Origin: JAAYYM01 sp964483155
Lineage (GTDB): Bacteria > Bacillota > Clostridia > Lachnospirales > Lachnospiraceae
NCBI GenBank assembly: GCA_964483155.1
Contig: CAZAAC010000001.1
Location: forward strand, 68,375 to 132,374
Length of the DNA: 64,000 nucleotides
Direction: 5' to 3'
Below the pieces are notes generated by a model. It saw only the letters and a program-made list of their open reading frames with translations, searched no databases and was not told where the DNA came from. The position numbers and the translations under genes were made by a program. This document shows positions 9,396 to 17,631 of the stretch, piece after piece (the stretch's first letter is position 1; the number at the start of each line of letters is the position of its first letter).

Positions 9396-10655
9396 TTATT
9401 CGACGCTAACCTCTGCATTCATATCGTAATATCCGACCGAGTCCTTTGAGGAAATAACAGTCAGATTAAACACATCATACATCCTGTGATATACTGTAAA
9501 ATTACCTTTTTGATATCCTACACACCCAAGTGAAATCAAATATTCTCCACCCTGCAAATCCATGCGCTGTGTAAATGTAGCTGTCAAGACCTCGCCATTA
9601 TCCGGTGTTCCAGTCGCTATCTTCTCAATCATAGTATTGGTTCCTGTAATTTCAGTCCCCTGCATATTCTTGATCGATACCGCAAATATAGGGTCTTGTA
9701 TTTTCTCAAAAAAACGAACCTTTACTTTTATTGTGAATTCTTCGCCTTTAATAATGCTGTTCGTTATATTACCTTCCGCATCCATCGCACAAAAGTCTTC
9801 AAATTCAGCTCGTCCACTTCCGTATTCGTCAAGATTCGGATTCAGTGACATTTGTTCCTTCCATCTTCCTTTACCACTATAGGCGACGCTCTTTCCTACA
9901 TTCCCTGTCTGACCTAACTGCCCTACAAGTACTTTTTTGTACATATCAATAATTTCTTTTGGCTTGCCCTCAGCTATCTTTGCACCTTTTTCCAATAAAA
10001 TGACTCTATCGCAATATTTGCTGATGCTAGAAAGATCATGACTCACAAAAATAATTGTTTTTCCCTGCTTTTTAAAATCTTCAAATTTATGATAACACTT
10101 GTTCTGAAAAAAAACATCGCCGACAGAAAGCGCTTCATCTACAATCAAAATCTCAGGATCTATATTGATTGCAACAGCAAAAGCAAGTCTTACAAACATA
10201 CCACTCGAATACGTTTTGACTTTTTGATTTACAAATTCACCAATGTCGGCAAAATCAAGAATGTCCTGTAGCTTTTCCTCTATTTCTTCTTCGGAAAAGC
10301 CAATCATTGTTCCATTCAGATAAATATTTTCCATACCTGTAAATTCCATATTAAATCCAGCGCCAAGTTCCAACAATGCTGAAATACGACCATCAATCGC
10401 AATCTCACCGCTAGTTGGATTTAGTACACCAGTAATAATTTTTAAAATAGTTGACTTTCCCGAACCATTTGTTCCAATAATACCAACCGTCTCACCTCTG
10501 TCAACTGTCAGACTGACATCACGCAATGCAAAATGCTCTCTGAAGTTCGCACGCTTGCCAAACCCGAGTGCTTCTTTGATACGATCTCTATTTCTGTCAT
10601 ATAAATGATACACTTTATTCAGATGTCTTATTTGAATTGCTGCATCTTTTTCCAT
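9396..10655 (-). CDS. wzt: Polysaccharide ABC transporter ATP-binding protein Wzt with C-terminal recognition domain
   Basis: Protein of 419 residues. Residues 1-245 are the ATPase: Walker A GTNGSGKST (61-69), signature YSSGM (about 148) and Walker B ILIVDEALSVGD (about 170), followed by the switch histidine in FVSHD. Residues about 285-419 form a beta-rich Wzt C-terminal domain (FTIKVKVRFFEKIQDP, then GGEYLISLGCVG), which in E. coli O9a and similar systems binds the modified chain end. Together with the permease encoded just upstream it exports undecaprenyl-linked polysaccharide across the cytoplasmic membrane. GGGAGA precedes the start, and the gap to wzm is only 14 bases, indicating one operon. 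Confidence 0.93.
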   Translation of the reverse strand: MEKDAAIQIRHLNKVYHLYDRNRDRIKEALGFGKRANFREHFALRDVSLTVDRGETVGIIGTNGSGKSTILKIITGVLNPTSGEIAIDGRISALLELGAGFNMEFTGMENIYLNGTMIGFSEEEIEEKLQDILDFADIGEFVNQKVKTYSSGMFVRLAFAVAINIDPEILIVDEALSVGDVFFQNKCYHKFEDFKKQGKTIIFVSHDLSSISKYCDRVILLEKGAKIAEGKPKEIIDMYKKVLVGQLGQTGNVGKSVAYSGKGRWKEQMSLNPNLDEYGSGRAEFEDFCAMDAEGNITNSIIKGEEFTIKVKVRFFEKIQDPIFAVSIKNMQGTEITGTNTMIEKIATGTPDNGEVLTATFTQRMDLQGGEYLISLGCVGYQKGNFTVYHRMYDVFNLTVISSKDSVGYYDMNAEVSVE

Positions 10656-10669
10656 ACTAATCTCCCTAT

Positions 10670-11653
10670 CTATAAAACATCCGCAAAATGAATCTTGAGA
10701 CGCTTAAATACCAGCGCACCAATTGCAAATGTACATAATGTCAATATCCAAAAGTAGGCAGTTGAATAAAAATGCTCCCAAAACCATGCTTTTTCAACAA
10801 GTGCCAAACGATAACCCTCAACAATATAATTCATAGGATTGAGTTTGAAAATAAATCGAAATCCTTGTGGAATCGTATTAATATTCCATAGGATTGGTGT
10901 TGCCCAGATACCCACCTGCAGGCATATCGAAATAATCTGTCCTAGGTCTCTGAAAAAAACCACAATCGCGCATGTGATATAGCTGAGTCCAAGCACAAAT
11001 ATAAACATGCAGAATGAATAATAAAATACCTGCAAGGTATACAAATCAGGATAAAATCCATAACATGAAAAAAGTATCAAAGTAAATACTACAAAAAATG
11101 CATGTACGAACAATGCTGATATAATTTTTATAATGGGAAGAATACTGATTTTAAAAACGACTTTCTTTACAAGATAATTGTATTCCAATAGTGCACCTGT
11201 CGAGTTTGACAGTGCTTCCGAAAAAAAGAACCATGGAACAATACCAGCAATCAGCCATAGAATATAGGGTATTTCTATATCTCCCTGCACTGCAACAGCT
11301 CTGGAAGGAAGTGCAACTGCAAAAACAAACCAATACATAACAACCGTGACCACGGGCTGTACAAATGCCCAGACAATACCAAGATAAGAGCCTGCATAAC
11401 GAGTCTTAAAATCATTTTTTGAAAGTTTCCAGATTAATCTTCTGTTCTGAAAAAGTTCTACTGGTAATATCACTATTTTTTCATATAATAAAAGAAAAAT
11501 AGTATAAATTACATTCAAAATGATACATGCAATTACTTTTTTAATGACTTCTTCGCTTTGAACCGCAAGAGGGTTATGGTGTAAGATAATATAAAGATTC
11601 AATGCCAAAACCGTCACCGATACAATTAATATGATCTTTGCTTTCTTAGACAT
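10670..11653 (-). CDS. wzm: Polysaccharide ABC transporter permease Wzm
   Basis: Integral membrane protein of 327 residues of the ABC-2 type (TagG/Wzm). The core has the KNDFKTRYAGSYLGIVWAFVQP amphipathic start, six predicted helices and a C-terminal FKLNPMNYIVEGYR segment characteristic of the family. It forms the export channel with the Wzt-type ATPase encoded downstream. An additional N-terminal stretch of about 70 residues carries two more hydrophobic segments (about 6-26 and 40-63) that ordinary Wzm proteins of about 260 residues lack. AAGGGGA precedes the ATG. Confidence 0.92.
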   Translation of the reverse strand: MSKKAKIILIVSVTVLALNLYIILHHNPLAVQSEEVIKKVIACIILNVIYTIFLLLYEKIVILPVELFQNRRLIWKLSKNDFKTRYAGSYLGIVWAFVQPVVTVVMYWFVFAVALPSRAVAVQGDIEIPYILWLIAGIVPWFFFSEALSNSTGALLEYNYLVKKVVFKISILPIIKIISALFVHAFFVVFTLILFSCYGFYPDLYTLQVFYYSFCMFIFVLGLSYITCAIVVFFRDLGQIISICLQVGIWATPILWNINTIPQGFRFIFKLNPMNYIVEGYRLALVEKAWFWEHFYSTAYFWILTLCTFAIGALVFKRLKIHFADVL

Positions 11654-11711
11654 AGCATCCCCTTACTGTACTTTTTTTAATTCGCTCAATTTCCCCCACT
11701 TTGTATCTTTT

Positions 11712-12215
11712 TCAGAAAAAATAAGCTCCATCTTCTACTGGCCAATCAATGCCTATTTCCTCATCCGACCATAAAATTCCACCTTCATCATTTGGATGAT
11801 AAAAATCAGTACATTTATAGACAAATTCAGCATATTCTGAAAGAACTAGAAAACCGTGTGCAAAGCCTTTTGGAACAAAAAACATTTTCTTATTTTCTTC
11901 TGTCAGCACAATGCCAAACCATTCACCATATGTTTCCGAACCGTCACGTAAATCTACGGCAACATCAAAAACCTCTCCTTTTATAACCCTGACCAACTTA
12001 TCTTGAGGATAATGTATTTGATAATGCAGCCCACGTAGTACACCCTTCTTCGATGCTGACTGATTATCCTGTACAAATTCCATATCAATCCCTACTTCTT
12101 TAAAATCATTGTAGTTATAGGTCTCCATAAAATATCCTCGCTCATCACCGAATACTTTAGGTGTCACAACTTTAAGTCCTGCTATGTGACAAGTCTCTAC
12201 AGAAATTTTCCCCAT
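11712..12215 (-). CDS. rfbC: dTDP-4-dehydrorhamnose 3,5-epimerase
   Basis: Cupin-fold epimerase of about 167 residues, third step of dTDP-L-rhamnose synthesis, acting in the cytoplasm. Motifs include FGDERGYFMETYN, the catalytic histidine region GVLRGLHYQ, and KLVRVIKGEVFDVAVDLR; the substrate-binding FVPKGFAHGFLVLS is intact. The start at 12215 has AGGAG eight bases upstream; an ATG two codons earlier is too close to that site. It is separated from rfbA and rfbB by the GH25 gene and a 73-bp repeat array. The last enzyme of the pathway, RfbD, is not encoded in this window. Confidence 0.94.
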   Translation of the reverse strand: MGKISVETCHIAGLKVVTPKVFGDERGYFMETYNYNDFKEVGIDMEFVQDNQSASKKGVLRGLHYQIHYPQDKLVRVIKGEVFDVAVDLRDGSETYGEWFGIVLTEENKKMFFVPKGFAHGFLVLSEYAEFVYKCTDFYHPNDEGGILWSDEEIGIDWPVEDGAYFF

Positions 12216-12240
12216 GTTCATTTCTCCTACGTTTATTTTG

Positions 12241-12476
12241 TATGATTATTTCCTATCTGCATGCTACGCATGCTTGATGCCCATTCGGGCCGGCTTCTGC
12301 CTAGTATCCTAAGTATGATTGGTTCCTATCTGCATGCTACGCATGCTTGATGCCCATTCGGGCTGGCTTCTGCCTAGTATCCTAAGTATGATTGGTTCAT
12401 ATCTGCATGCTTCGCATGCTTGATGCCCATTCGGGCTGGCTTCTGCCTAGTATCCTAAGTATGATTGGTTCATATC
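12241..12476. repeat. 73-bp direct repeat, three copies plus a partial fourth
   Basis: Exact-period tandem repeat: copies at 12241-12313, 12314-12386 and 12387-12459, and a fourth copy that covers only 12460-12476. Copies differ at a handful of positions. On the minus strand each unit contains the coding end of the neighbouring GH25 gene (Met-Asn-Gln-Ser-Tyr-Leu-Gly-Tyr-stop, with one change in the distal copy) followed by two short hairpins, GCCCGAATGGGC and GCATGCGTAGCATGC (GCATGCGAAGCATGC in the gene-proximal copy). The array therefore duplicates the gene terminus plus its downstream hairpins. No T-run follows, so terminator activity is uncertain. Confidence 0.93.
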
Positions 12477-15400
12477 CACTCTAGTCCCAATTCCGTTGAC
12501 GGAGCCGTTAGATGTGAATTGCCATAGGTCATAACGTCCGCTATATGTTACAGAGGTATTATACTGTGCCAGCCATATCTTGTAACCTGATAATTCCGAA
12601 GTATTGATATAGCTTGTCAGCCATGTTTTATTTGCATAAACACCAGGCGTATAGCCTGCTGATTTTATAGTATTACAGAAAGCTTTGATGATAGATGTTC
12701 TCTGGGCTGCATTTAAACTACCATATCCTGCTCTGCTACTACTCTCACAGTCAATAAATACGGGATAATTAAGTCCATAACCAGCACACAGCGAAGCACA
12801 CATACTTGCTTCTTCTACAGCCTCGGCTTCTGAAATAGCTGTTGTAAAGAAATACACGCCAACCTTTAGTCCTGCTGCCTTAGCTCCCTTGATATGGGAT
12901 CTGAAATATGGATCTTCAACCAACGCACCTGTCGAAGCGCCTCTATATCCACAACGGATAATGACATAACTAATCCCCGATGCTTTCACCGATGCCCAGT
13001 TTATGCTTGGCTGATATTTTGATACATCAATACCAAGTGTACCCGTTCCCTGCGTCAGACTACCATCTGTAGCAAAATTGTACTTAACACCACCGATAAT
13101 CTGCTCGCCTGTTACCTTACTATGATCTTTCTTGAAAAAATAGGTCAAATTATCAATTGTCTGCCAACCTGTATAGATATACTCTGAAACTTTACCCTTA
13201 ATATAGAATTTTTTAATCGAGCTACTTTTATAATCAGCATAGGTTGCCCTTGCATATGTATAGTTTGGAGAAGTACCACTTCTAACATATAACTCTCGCC
13301 CACTCTTATCGACGAGCTTCGCACTATCACTAATTGCAGCCGCCGCTGTAACAGTAATCGTCATCGTTGCTTTTGTGCCATTACTTGTCGTTACTGTAAT
13401 AACTGTAGTGCCTACTGCCACACCAGTCACAAGGCCAGTAGCAGAAACTGTAGCTATCGATGTTTTACTGCTCACCCAAGATGAGACCTTGTCGCTTGTC
13501 GGTGTTACTGTAGCCGTTAGCTGCGTCGTTTTTCCGGCTGCAACTGTTGCAGTGCCAGATAATACAACACCTGCTGCAGTGACAGTAATCGTTGTAGTTC
13601 CTGTTGCCCCAAGACCTGTCTTGGCTGTTATGATTGTAGTTCCTGCTGCCACACCAGTCACAAGACCAGTAGCGGAAACTGTAGCTATCGATGTTTTACT
13701 GCTCGCCCACGATGAAACCTTATCACTGGTTGGTGTTACTGTAGCCGTCAGTTGTGTTGTCTTCCCTGCCGCGACAGTTGTAGTACCAGACAATACAATA
13801 CTTGCTGCTGCAGTAACCGTAATCGCACAGGTTGCCTTTTTATTACTATCTTCTGTCGATGTCGCAGTTATGGTTGCCGTTCCGGCAGCTATTGCTTTTA
13901 CTGTTCCAGAACCATCCACAGATGCCTTTGAAGAATCACTTGAAGTAAATGTCACCCTACTCTTTTCTGTGCTTGTATTATTATCAGAATATTTTATCGT
14001 AGGAACTAAATTTGCCGTCCCGCCCACTGTCAACGTCTGACTATTTGGTGCTAGTGTTACTTCTGTCACTGTCACTGCTGCCGCCTCGACATTAATTGTA
14101 CAGGTAGCTGTTTTGCTATTATCTTCTGTCGAAGTAGCTGTTATGGTTGCTGTTCCAACTCCATTTGCCTTTACTTGTCCTGTACCATCAACAGATGCAA
14201 CTGTATCGTCAGAAGATGTCCATGTCGCCATGCCACTATCTGTACTTGTACTGCTAGGATAGGTTATTGTGAGAGCTAAGGTCGCACTTCCACCCACCGT
14301 AAGCGTAGTACTTGATTTATCTAATGAAACACTATTAACAGACACTGGATCCGCATATACTTTCACTGGCATAAGTGGAGAAATCATGATTCTGCCGATT
14401 GCCATTCCTGTCTGTGCTGCCATTTTCAGATTTTCGAGCATCGCTGTCGTAATCTGCTTTATCTTAAATGGAGACATTGCTGCCGTCACCTTTGTCAAAT
14501 CAACTGTTGTTTTATCGACCTCTATATAACCATCCTTTTCACCACTCGCTACCTTTGTGGATTCTACCCACTCAACTGTATCCTTCAAAGCCGTACTCAC
14601 TTCTCTATTTACGGCTGTTTCCTCAGCAGCGACATTGATTTCAGATTCTTTCTTGATCAAATCCTTTATATCCTGGATTACTTTATATTCTACTTTTGCC
14701 TTAACAGCAACTGTCATAGGGGAAGTAGGAAACACATAATCTGGTAGTGACGCATCCTGTACTAACGCAACCGTGTATTCTCCTGCTGCTACATTTTCAG
14801 CATGCATAATACCATCTTTATCATCATCTACCAGTTCCTGCTCTTCGCTCTCATCACTCGTTACTTTCGCTTTCCATACAATCCCTTTTACTAACTGTTC
14901 TTCTTCATCTACCACTTTAATCTTTAGATCTTTTTCCACAGAAGATAAAACAAGAGAAAGTATTTTCCCTGTCACCTGCTCTGGCTCTTCCATAGCTAGA
15001 GGGAGCTCCTCTGTCTCTATCGTAGAGGTCATTGCTGTAACAGGCATCTTTTCCTCATAAGAAGCAAGCGATTCATATGCTTCTTCAACCATCTGCTCGC
15101 CTTGATAATTTGCATAGACTACTGTACTTGTTATAGAACTGATTGCTATTACAATGGCCATAAATGCTGCTGCCCATTGCATGAGTGACATGTTTTTTAA
15201 CCGATAAGAGTGCGTTCCTTTTTCTTTTGTCACATAAGCTTTTGGTATAGATTCTTCCATACCCGCTCTCCAGTTCGCTGATTCCTGACGAAATCTGCTC
15301 GGCTGGCTACTCCTATTATCTGCTATTCCCGTAGGATAATTTCTCAAGTAGATACTATTATTTGCGGCCTCTTCTCTTTTTTCTTTTTCTGTCACACGTG

Positions 15401-15515
15401 TATTTTTTTTATGAGCAAATAGACCTGTTTTGACCGGTTTTTTCTTTACTCTTCTTCTGACCCTCTTTTTTACGCCTGATTTCTCAGACGTTCCCGACTC
15501 AAAATTTCCCTTCAT
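12447..15515 (-). CDS. Membrane-anchored GH25 lysozyme with Big2 repeats
   Basis: Protein of about 1022 residues. A very basic N-terminus (1-110) is followed by one membrane helix (about 114-134), so the rest should face outward. Residues 145-390 are an uncharacterised acidic, Ala/Thr-rich region. Four Big2 immunoglobulin-like domains follow (about 390-477, 483-567, 572-647, 649-724), the last two nearly identical. A cell-wall-binding-repeat-like stretch (about 770-820, GWQTIDNLTYFF and GGVKYNFATDGSL) precedes a GH25 muramidase domain (827-1021) with GIDVSKYQ (Asp830) and FIDCES (Asp922, Glu924) intact. It likely cuts peptidoglycan glycan strands. It lies between rfbA and rfbC, so it may open or remodel the wall for polymer export; that is inference. 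Start at 15515 has AAGGAG upstream. Confidence 0.9.
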   Translation of the reverse strand: MKGNFESGTSEKSGVKKRVRRRVKKKPVKTGLFAHKKNTRVTEKEKREEAANNSIYLRNYPTGIADNRSSQPSRFRQESANWRAGMEESIPKAYVTKEKGTHSYRLKNMSLMQWAAAFMAIVIAISSITSTVVYANYQGEQMVEEAYESLASYEEKMPVTAMTSTIETEELPLAMEEPEQVTGKILSLVLSSVEKDLKIKVVDEEEQLVKGIVWKAKVTSDESEEQELVDDDKDGIMHAENVAAGEYTVALVQDASLPDYVFPTSPMTVAVKAKVEYKVIQDIKDLIKKESEINVAAEETAVNREVSTALKDTVEWVESTKVASGEKDGYIEVDKTTVDLTKVTAAMSPFKIKQITTAMLENLKMAAQTGMAIGRIMISPLMPVKVYADPVSVNSVSLDKSSTTLTVGGSATLALTITYPSSTSTDSGMATWTSSDDTVASVDGTGQVKANGVGTATITATSTEDNSKTATCTINVEAAAVTVTEVTLAPNSQTLTVGGTANLVPTIKYSDNNTSTEKSRVTFTSSDSSKASVDGSGTVKAIAAGTATITATSTEDSNKKATCAITVTAAASIVLSGTTTVAAGKTTQLTATVTPTSDKVSSWASSKTSIATVSATGLVTGVAAGTTIITAKTGLGATGTTTITVTAAGVVLSGTATVAAGKTTQLTATVTPTSDKVSSWVSSKTSIATVSATGLVTGVAVGTTVITVTTSNGTKATMTITVTAAAAISDSAKLVDKSGRELYVRSGTSPNYTYARATYADYKSSSIKKFYIKGKVSEYIYTGWQTIDNLTYFFKKDHSKVTGEQIIGGVKYNFATDGSLTQGTGTLGIDVSKYQPSINWASVKASGISYVIIRCGYRGASTGALVEDPYFRSHIKGAKAAGLKVGVYFFTTAISEAEAVEEASMCASLCAGYGLNYPVFIDCESSSRAGYGSLNAAQRTSIIKAFCNTIKSAGYTPGVYANKTWLTSYINTSELSGYKIWLAQYNTSVTYSGRYDLWQFTSNGSVNGIGTRVDMNQSYLGY
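13359..13803. repeat. 231-bp internal direct repeat encoding two near-identical Big2 domains
   Basis: Two adjacent copies with a 231-bp period (77 codons) inside the GH25 gene. They encode domains 3 and 4, which share TTQLTATVTPTSDKVSSW and KTSIATVSATGLVTGVA. The copies differ mainly at synonymous positions, so this is a fairly recent in-frame duplication that could expand or contract by recombination. Confidence 0.85.
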
Positions 15516-15589
15516 ACGACTCCTTACCTCCAAATCACTGGGACCCTCACCCCTTGATAACAGAGTATCCTAAACCTACGATATAAATA

Positions 15590-16459
15590 CTACAATCCAT
15601 TTGCTACATCTATTAAATACTGTCCATATTCCGTCTTTAACAGAGGTTGCGCAAGCTGAATCAGCTGATCTCTTCCAATAAAATTTCTTCTATATGCAAT
15701 CTCCTCAATACAGGAGATATACATCCCCTGCCGCTTTTGAAAAGCTGCGACAAAATCTGCTGCATCTAACAGCATATCATGACTGCCTGTATCCAACCAT
15801 GCAAAACCACGTCCCAATGTCTCAACATGTAATTTACCCCTTCGCAAATACTCATTGTTGACACTTGTTATTTCAATCTCGCCTCTAGCTGATGGCTTAA
15901 TATTTTTTGCAATCTCAATTACCTCATTATCATAAAAATAAAGTCCTGGAACTGCATAATTTGATTTTGGATTCTCTGGCTTCTCTTCTATGGAAAGTGC
16001 TGTTCCTTTTTCATCAAATGCAACAACACCATATTCGCGCGGATCCCTGACATAATAACCGAAAATCGTTGCCCCACTATCGCGTTGCGACACTTCTCGA
16101 AGCAGTTTCGAAAAACTCTGTCCATAAAAAATATTATCACCCAAAATCAACGCAACGCTGTCTTTTCCAATAAAATTCTCACCAACGAGAAATGCATCCG
16201 CAAGTCCTCGCGGCTCTGTCTGCACTGCATAAGACATAGTAAGCCCAAGCTGTTCTCCCGTACCAAACAGATTTTCAAACATCGGTAAATCCCTTGGTGT
16301 CGATATAATCAATATATCACGTATCCCTGCCAGCATCAAAATCGACAATGGGTAATAAATCATCGGCTTATCATAAACAGGCATCATTTGTTTTGAAACT
16401 GCTTTCGTCAGAGGATATAGTCTCGTGCCAGATCCTCCAGCAAGTATAATACCTTTCAT
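15590..16459 (-). CDS. rfbA: Glucose-1-phosphate thymidylyltransferase
   Basis: Protein of 289 residues, the standard RfbA length. It makes dTDP-glucose from dTTP and glucose 1-phosphate. The nucleotide-binding loop LAGGSGTRLYPLTKAVSKQM (6-25) and the metal-binding ILGDNIFYGQ (about 107) are intact, as is EEKPENPKSNYAVPGLYFYD. The start overlaps the rfbB stop by four bases (ATGA), so the two are translationally coupled, and GGAGA lies upstream. Its product feeds both the rhamnose branch (RfbC) and the 3-amino sugar branch (FdtA/FdtB). Confidence 0.96.
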   Translation of the reverse strand: MKGIILAGGSGTRLYPLTKAVSKQMMPVYDKPMIYYPLSILMLAGIRDILIISTPRDLPMFENLFGTGEQLGLTMSYAVQTEPRGLADAFLVGENFIGKDSVALILGDNIFYGQSFSKLLREVSQRDSGATIFGYYVRDPREYGVVAFDEKGTALSIEEKPENPKSNYAVPGLYFYDNEVIEIAKNIKPSARGEIEITSVNNEYLRRGKLHVETLGRGFAWLDTGSHDMLLDAADFVAAFQKRQGMYISCIEEIAYRRNFIGRDQLIQLAQPLLKTEYGQYLIDVANGL

Positions 16460-17529
16460 TGATACATCTCCTCGTAATATTTTTGATAATCACCGCTTGT
16501 TACATGTTGCATCCACTCTTCATTTTCAAGAAACCATTTTACTGTCAGTCTGATACCCTCAGCAAACATCGTTTCCGGCTGCCAACCAAGCTCTGCTTTA
16601 ATCTTATCAGGTGCAATGGCATAACGCCTGTCATGTCCCTTGCGATCTTCTACATATGTAATTAAATCCTTAGAAACATTTGTCCTTCTTGGATCTGATT
16701 CTTTTAACATATCCTGAATGGTATCAATTATAATATTAATGATTTCTATATTCTGCTTTTCATTATGTCCGCCGATATTGTAAGTCTCACCAAGTCTTCC
16801 GTTTTCCTGTACCATATCGATTGCCTTGGCATGATCCATGACATATAGCCAGTCACGCACGTTCTTACCATCACCATACACAGGGAGCTTGTTTCCCTGT
16901 AGTGCATTATTAATAATCAATGGTATCAATTTCTCTGGGAATTGATATGGTCCATAATTATTACTACAGTTTGTAATATTTGCTGGAAATTTATATGTGT
17001 CAACATAAGATTTTACAATCATATCCGATGATGCTTTGCTCGCAGAATAAGGACTATGTGGATCATATGGCGTTGTCTCATAGAAATACTCTCCCTCATT
17101 TTCCAAAGAACCATATACCTCATCTGTAGATACATGAAGAAATTTCTTGTTTTCCTTAAAGCCGTCTTTTGTCTCCCATGCTTCCTTGGCACAATTTAAT
17201 ACAACAAGCGTCCCTAGCACGTTTGTCTGCACAAATATCTCTGGATTTTTTATACTTCTATCTACATGGCTCTCAGCCGCAAAATGTACTACTCTGTCTA
17301 TATCGTAGTTCTCAAATATTTCTTTAATCGCCTTTTTGTCACAAATATCAGCCTTAATAAATTTGTAATTGTCTCTTTTCTCTACACTGGCTAAATTTTC
17401 TAAGTTTCCGCAATAGGTAAGTGCATCTACATTAATAATCTGAATTTCGTCATTATATTTATCAAACATATATTGAATATAATTTGAACCAATGAATCCA
17501 GCGCCGCCAGTAACCAAATATGTTCTCAT
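16456..17529 (-). CDS. rfbB: dTDP-glucose 4,6-dehydratase
   Basis: Extended short-chain dehydrogenase of about 357 residues. It converts dTDP-glucose to dTDP-4-keto-6-deoxyglucose. The NAD-binding loop GGAGFIGSNY (residues 8-17), the catalytic STDEVYG and the active-site PYSASKASSD (Tyr and Lys of YxxxK) are intact. I chose ATG 17529 because GGAGGAG sits seven bases upstream; the longer frame to 17547 has no ribosome site. It is the first gene of the rfb/ABC run and has its own promoter at 17577-17605. Confidence 0.96.
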   Translation of the reverse strand: MRTYLVTGGAGFIGSNYIQYMFDKYNDEIQIINVDALTYCGNLENLASVEKRDNYKFIKADICDKKAIKEIFENYDIDRVVHFAAESHVDRSIKNPEIFVQTNVLGTLVVLNCAKEAWETKDGFKENKKFLHVSTDEVYGSLENEGEYFYETTPYDPHSPYSASKASSDMIVKSYVDTYKFPANITNCSNNYGPYQFPEKLIPLIINNALQGNKLPVYGDGKNVRDWLYVMDHAKAIDMVQENGRLGETYNIGGHNEKQNIEIINIIIDTIQDMLKESDPRRTNVSKDLITYVEDRKGHDRRYAIAPDKIKAELGWQPETMFAEGIRLTVKWFLENEEWMQHVTSGDYQKYYEEMYQ

Positions 17530-17576
17530 TAACATACTCCTCCACATTAACTTTTTAATTTACATAATCTCGTAAT

Positions 17577-17605
17577 ATTATAACATCATCTTATTAGGAT
17601 TACAA
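17577..17605 (-). promoter_or_regulatory. Predicted sigma-A promoter for rfbB and the ABC-transporter locus
   Basis: On the minus strand TTGTAA (17605-17600) is followed after exactly 17 bases by a perfect TATAAT (17582-17577). It lies in the 102-base gap between the kinase stop and rfbB, about 48 bases upstream of the rfbB start codon. It could drive the whole rfbB-to-GT87 run of about 16 kb. Confidence 0.75.
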
Positions 17606-17631
17606 CCAAAAGCCGCCCAAATATGCTACTA

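Noticed and set aside
12241..12476. Possible CRISPR array
   Set aside because: Units are directly abutting 73-bp repeats without unique spacers and no cas genes are present.
13375..14040. Plus-strand open frame of 221 codons opposite the Big2 domains
   Set aside because: It is antisense to a well-supported gene, is low-complexity Val/Ala/Pro sequence created by the repeat, and has no ribosome site.
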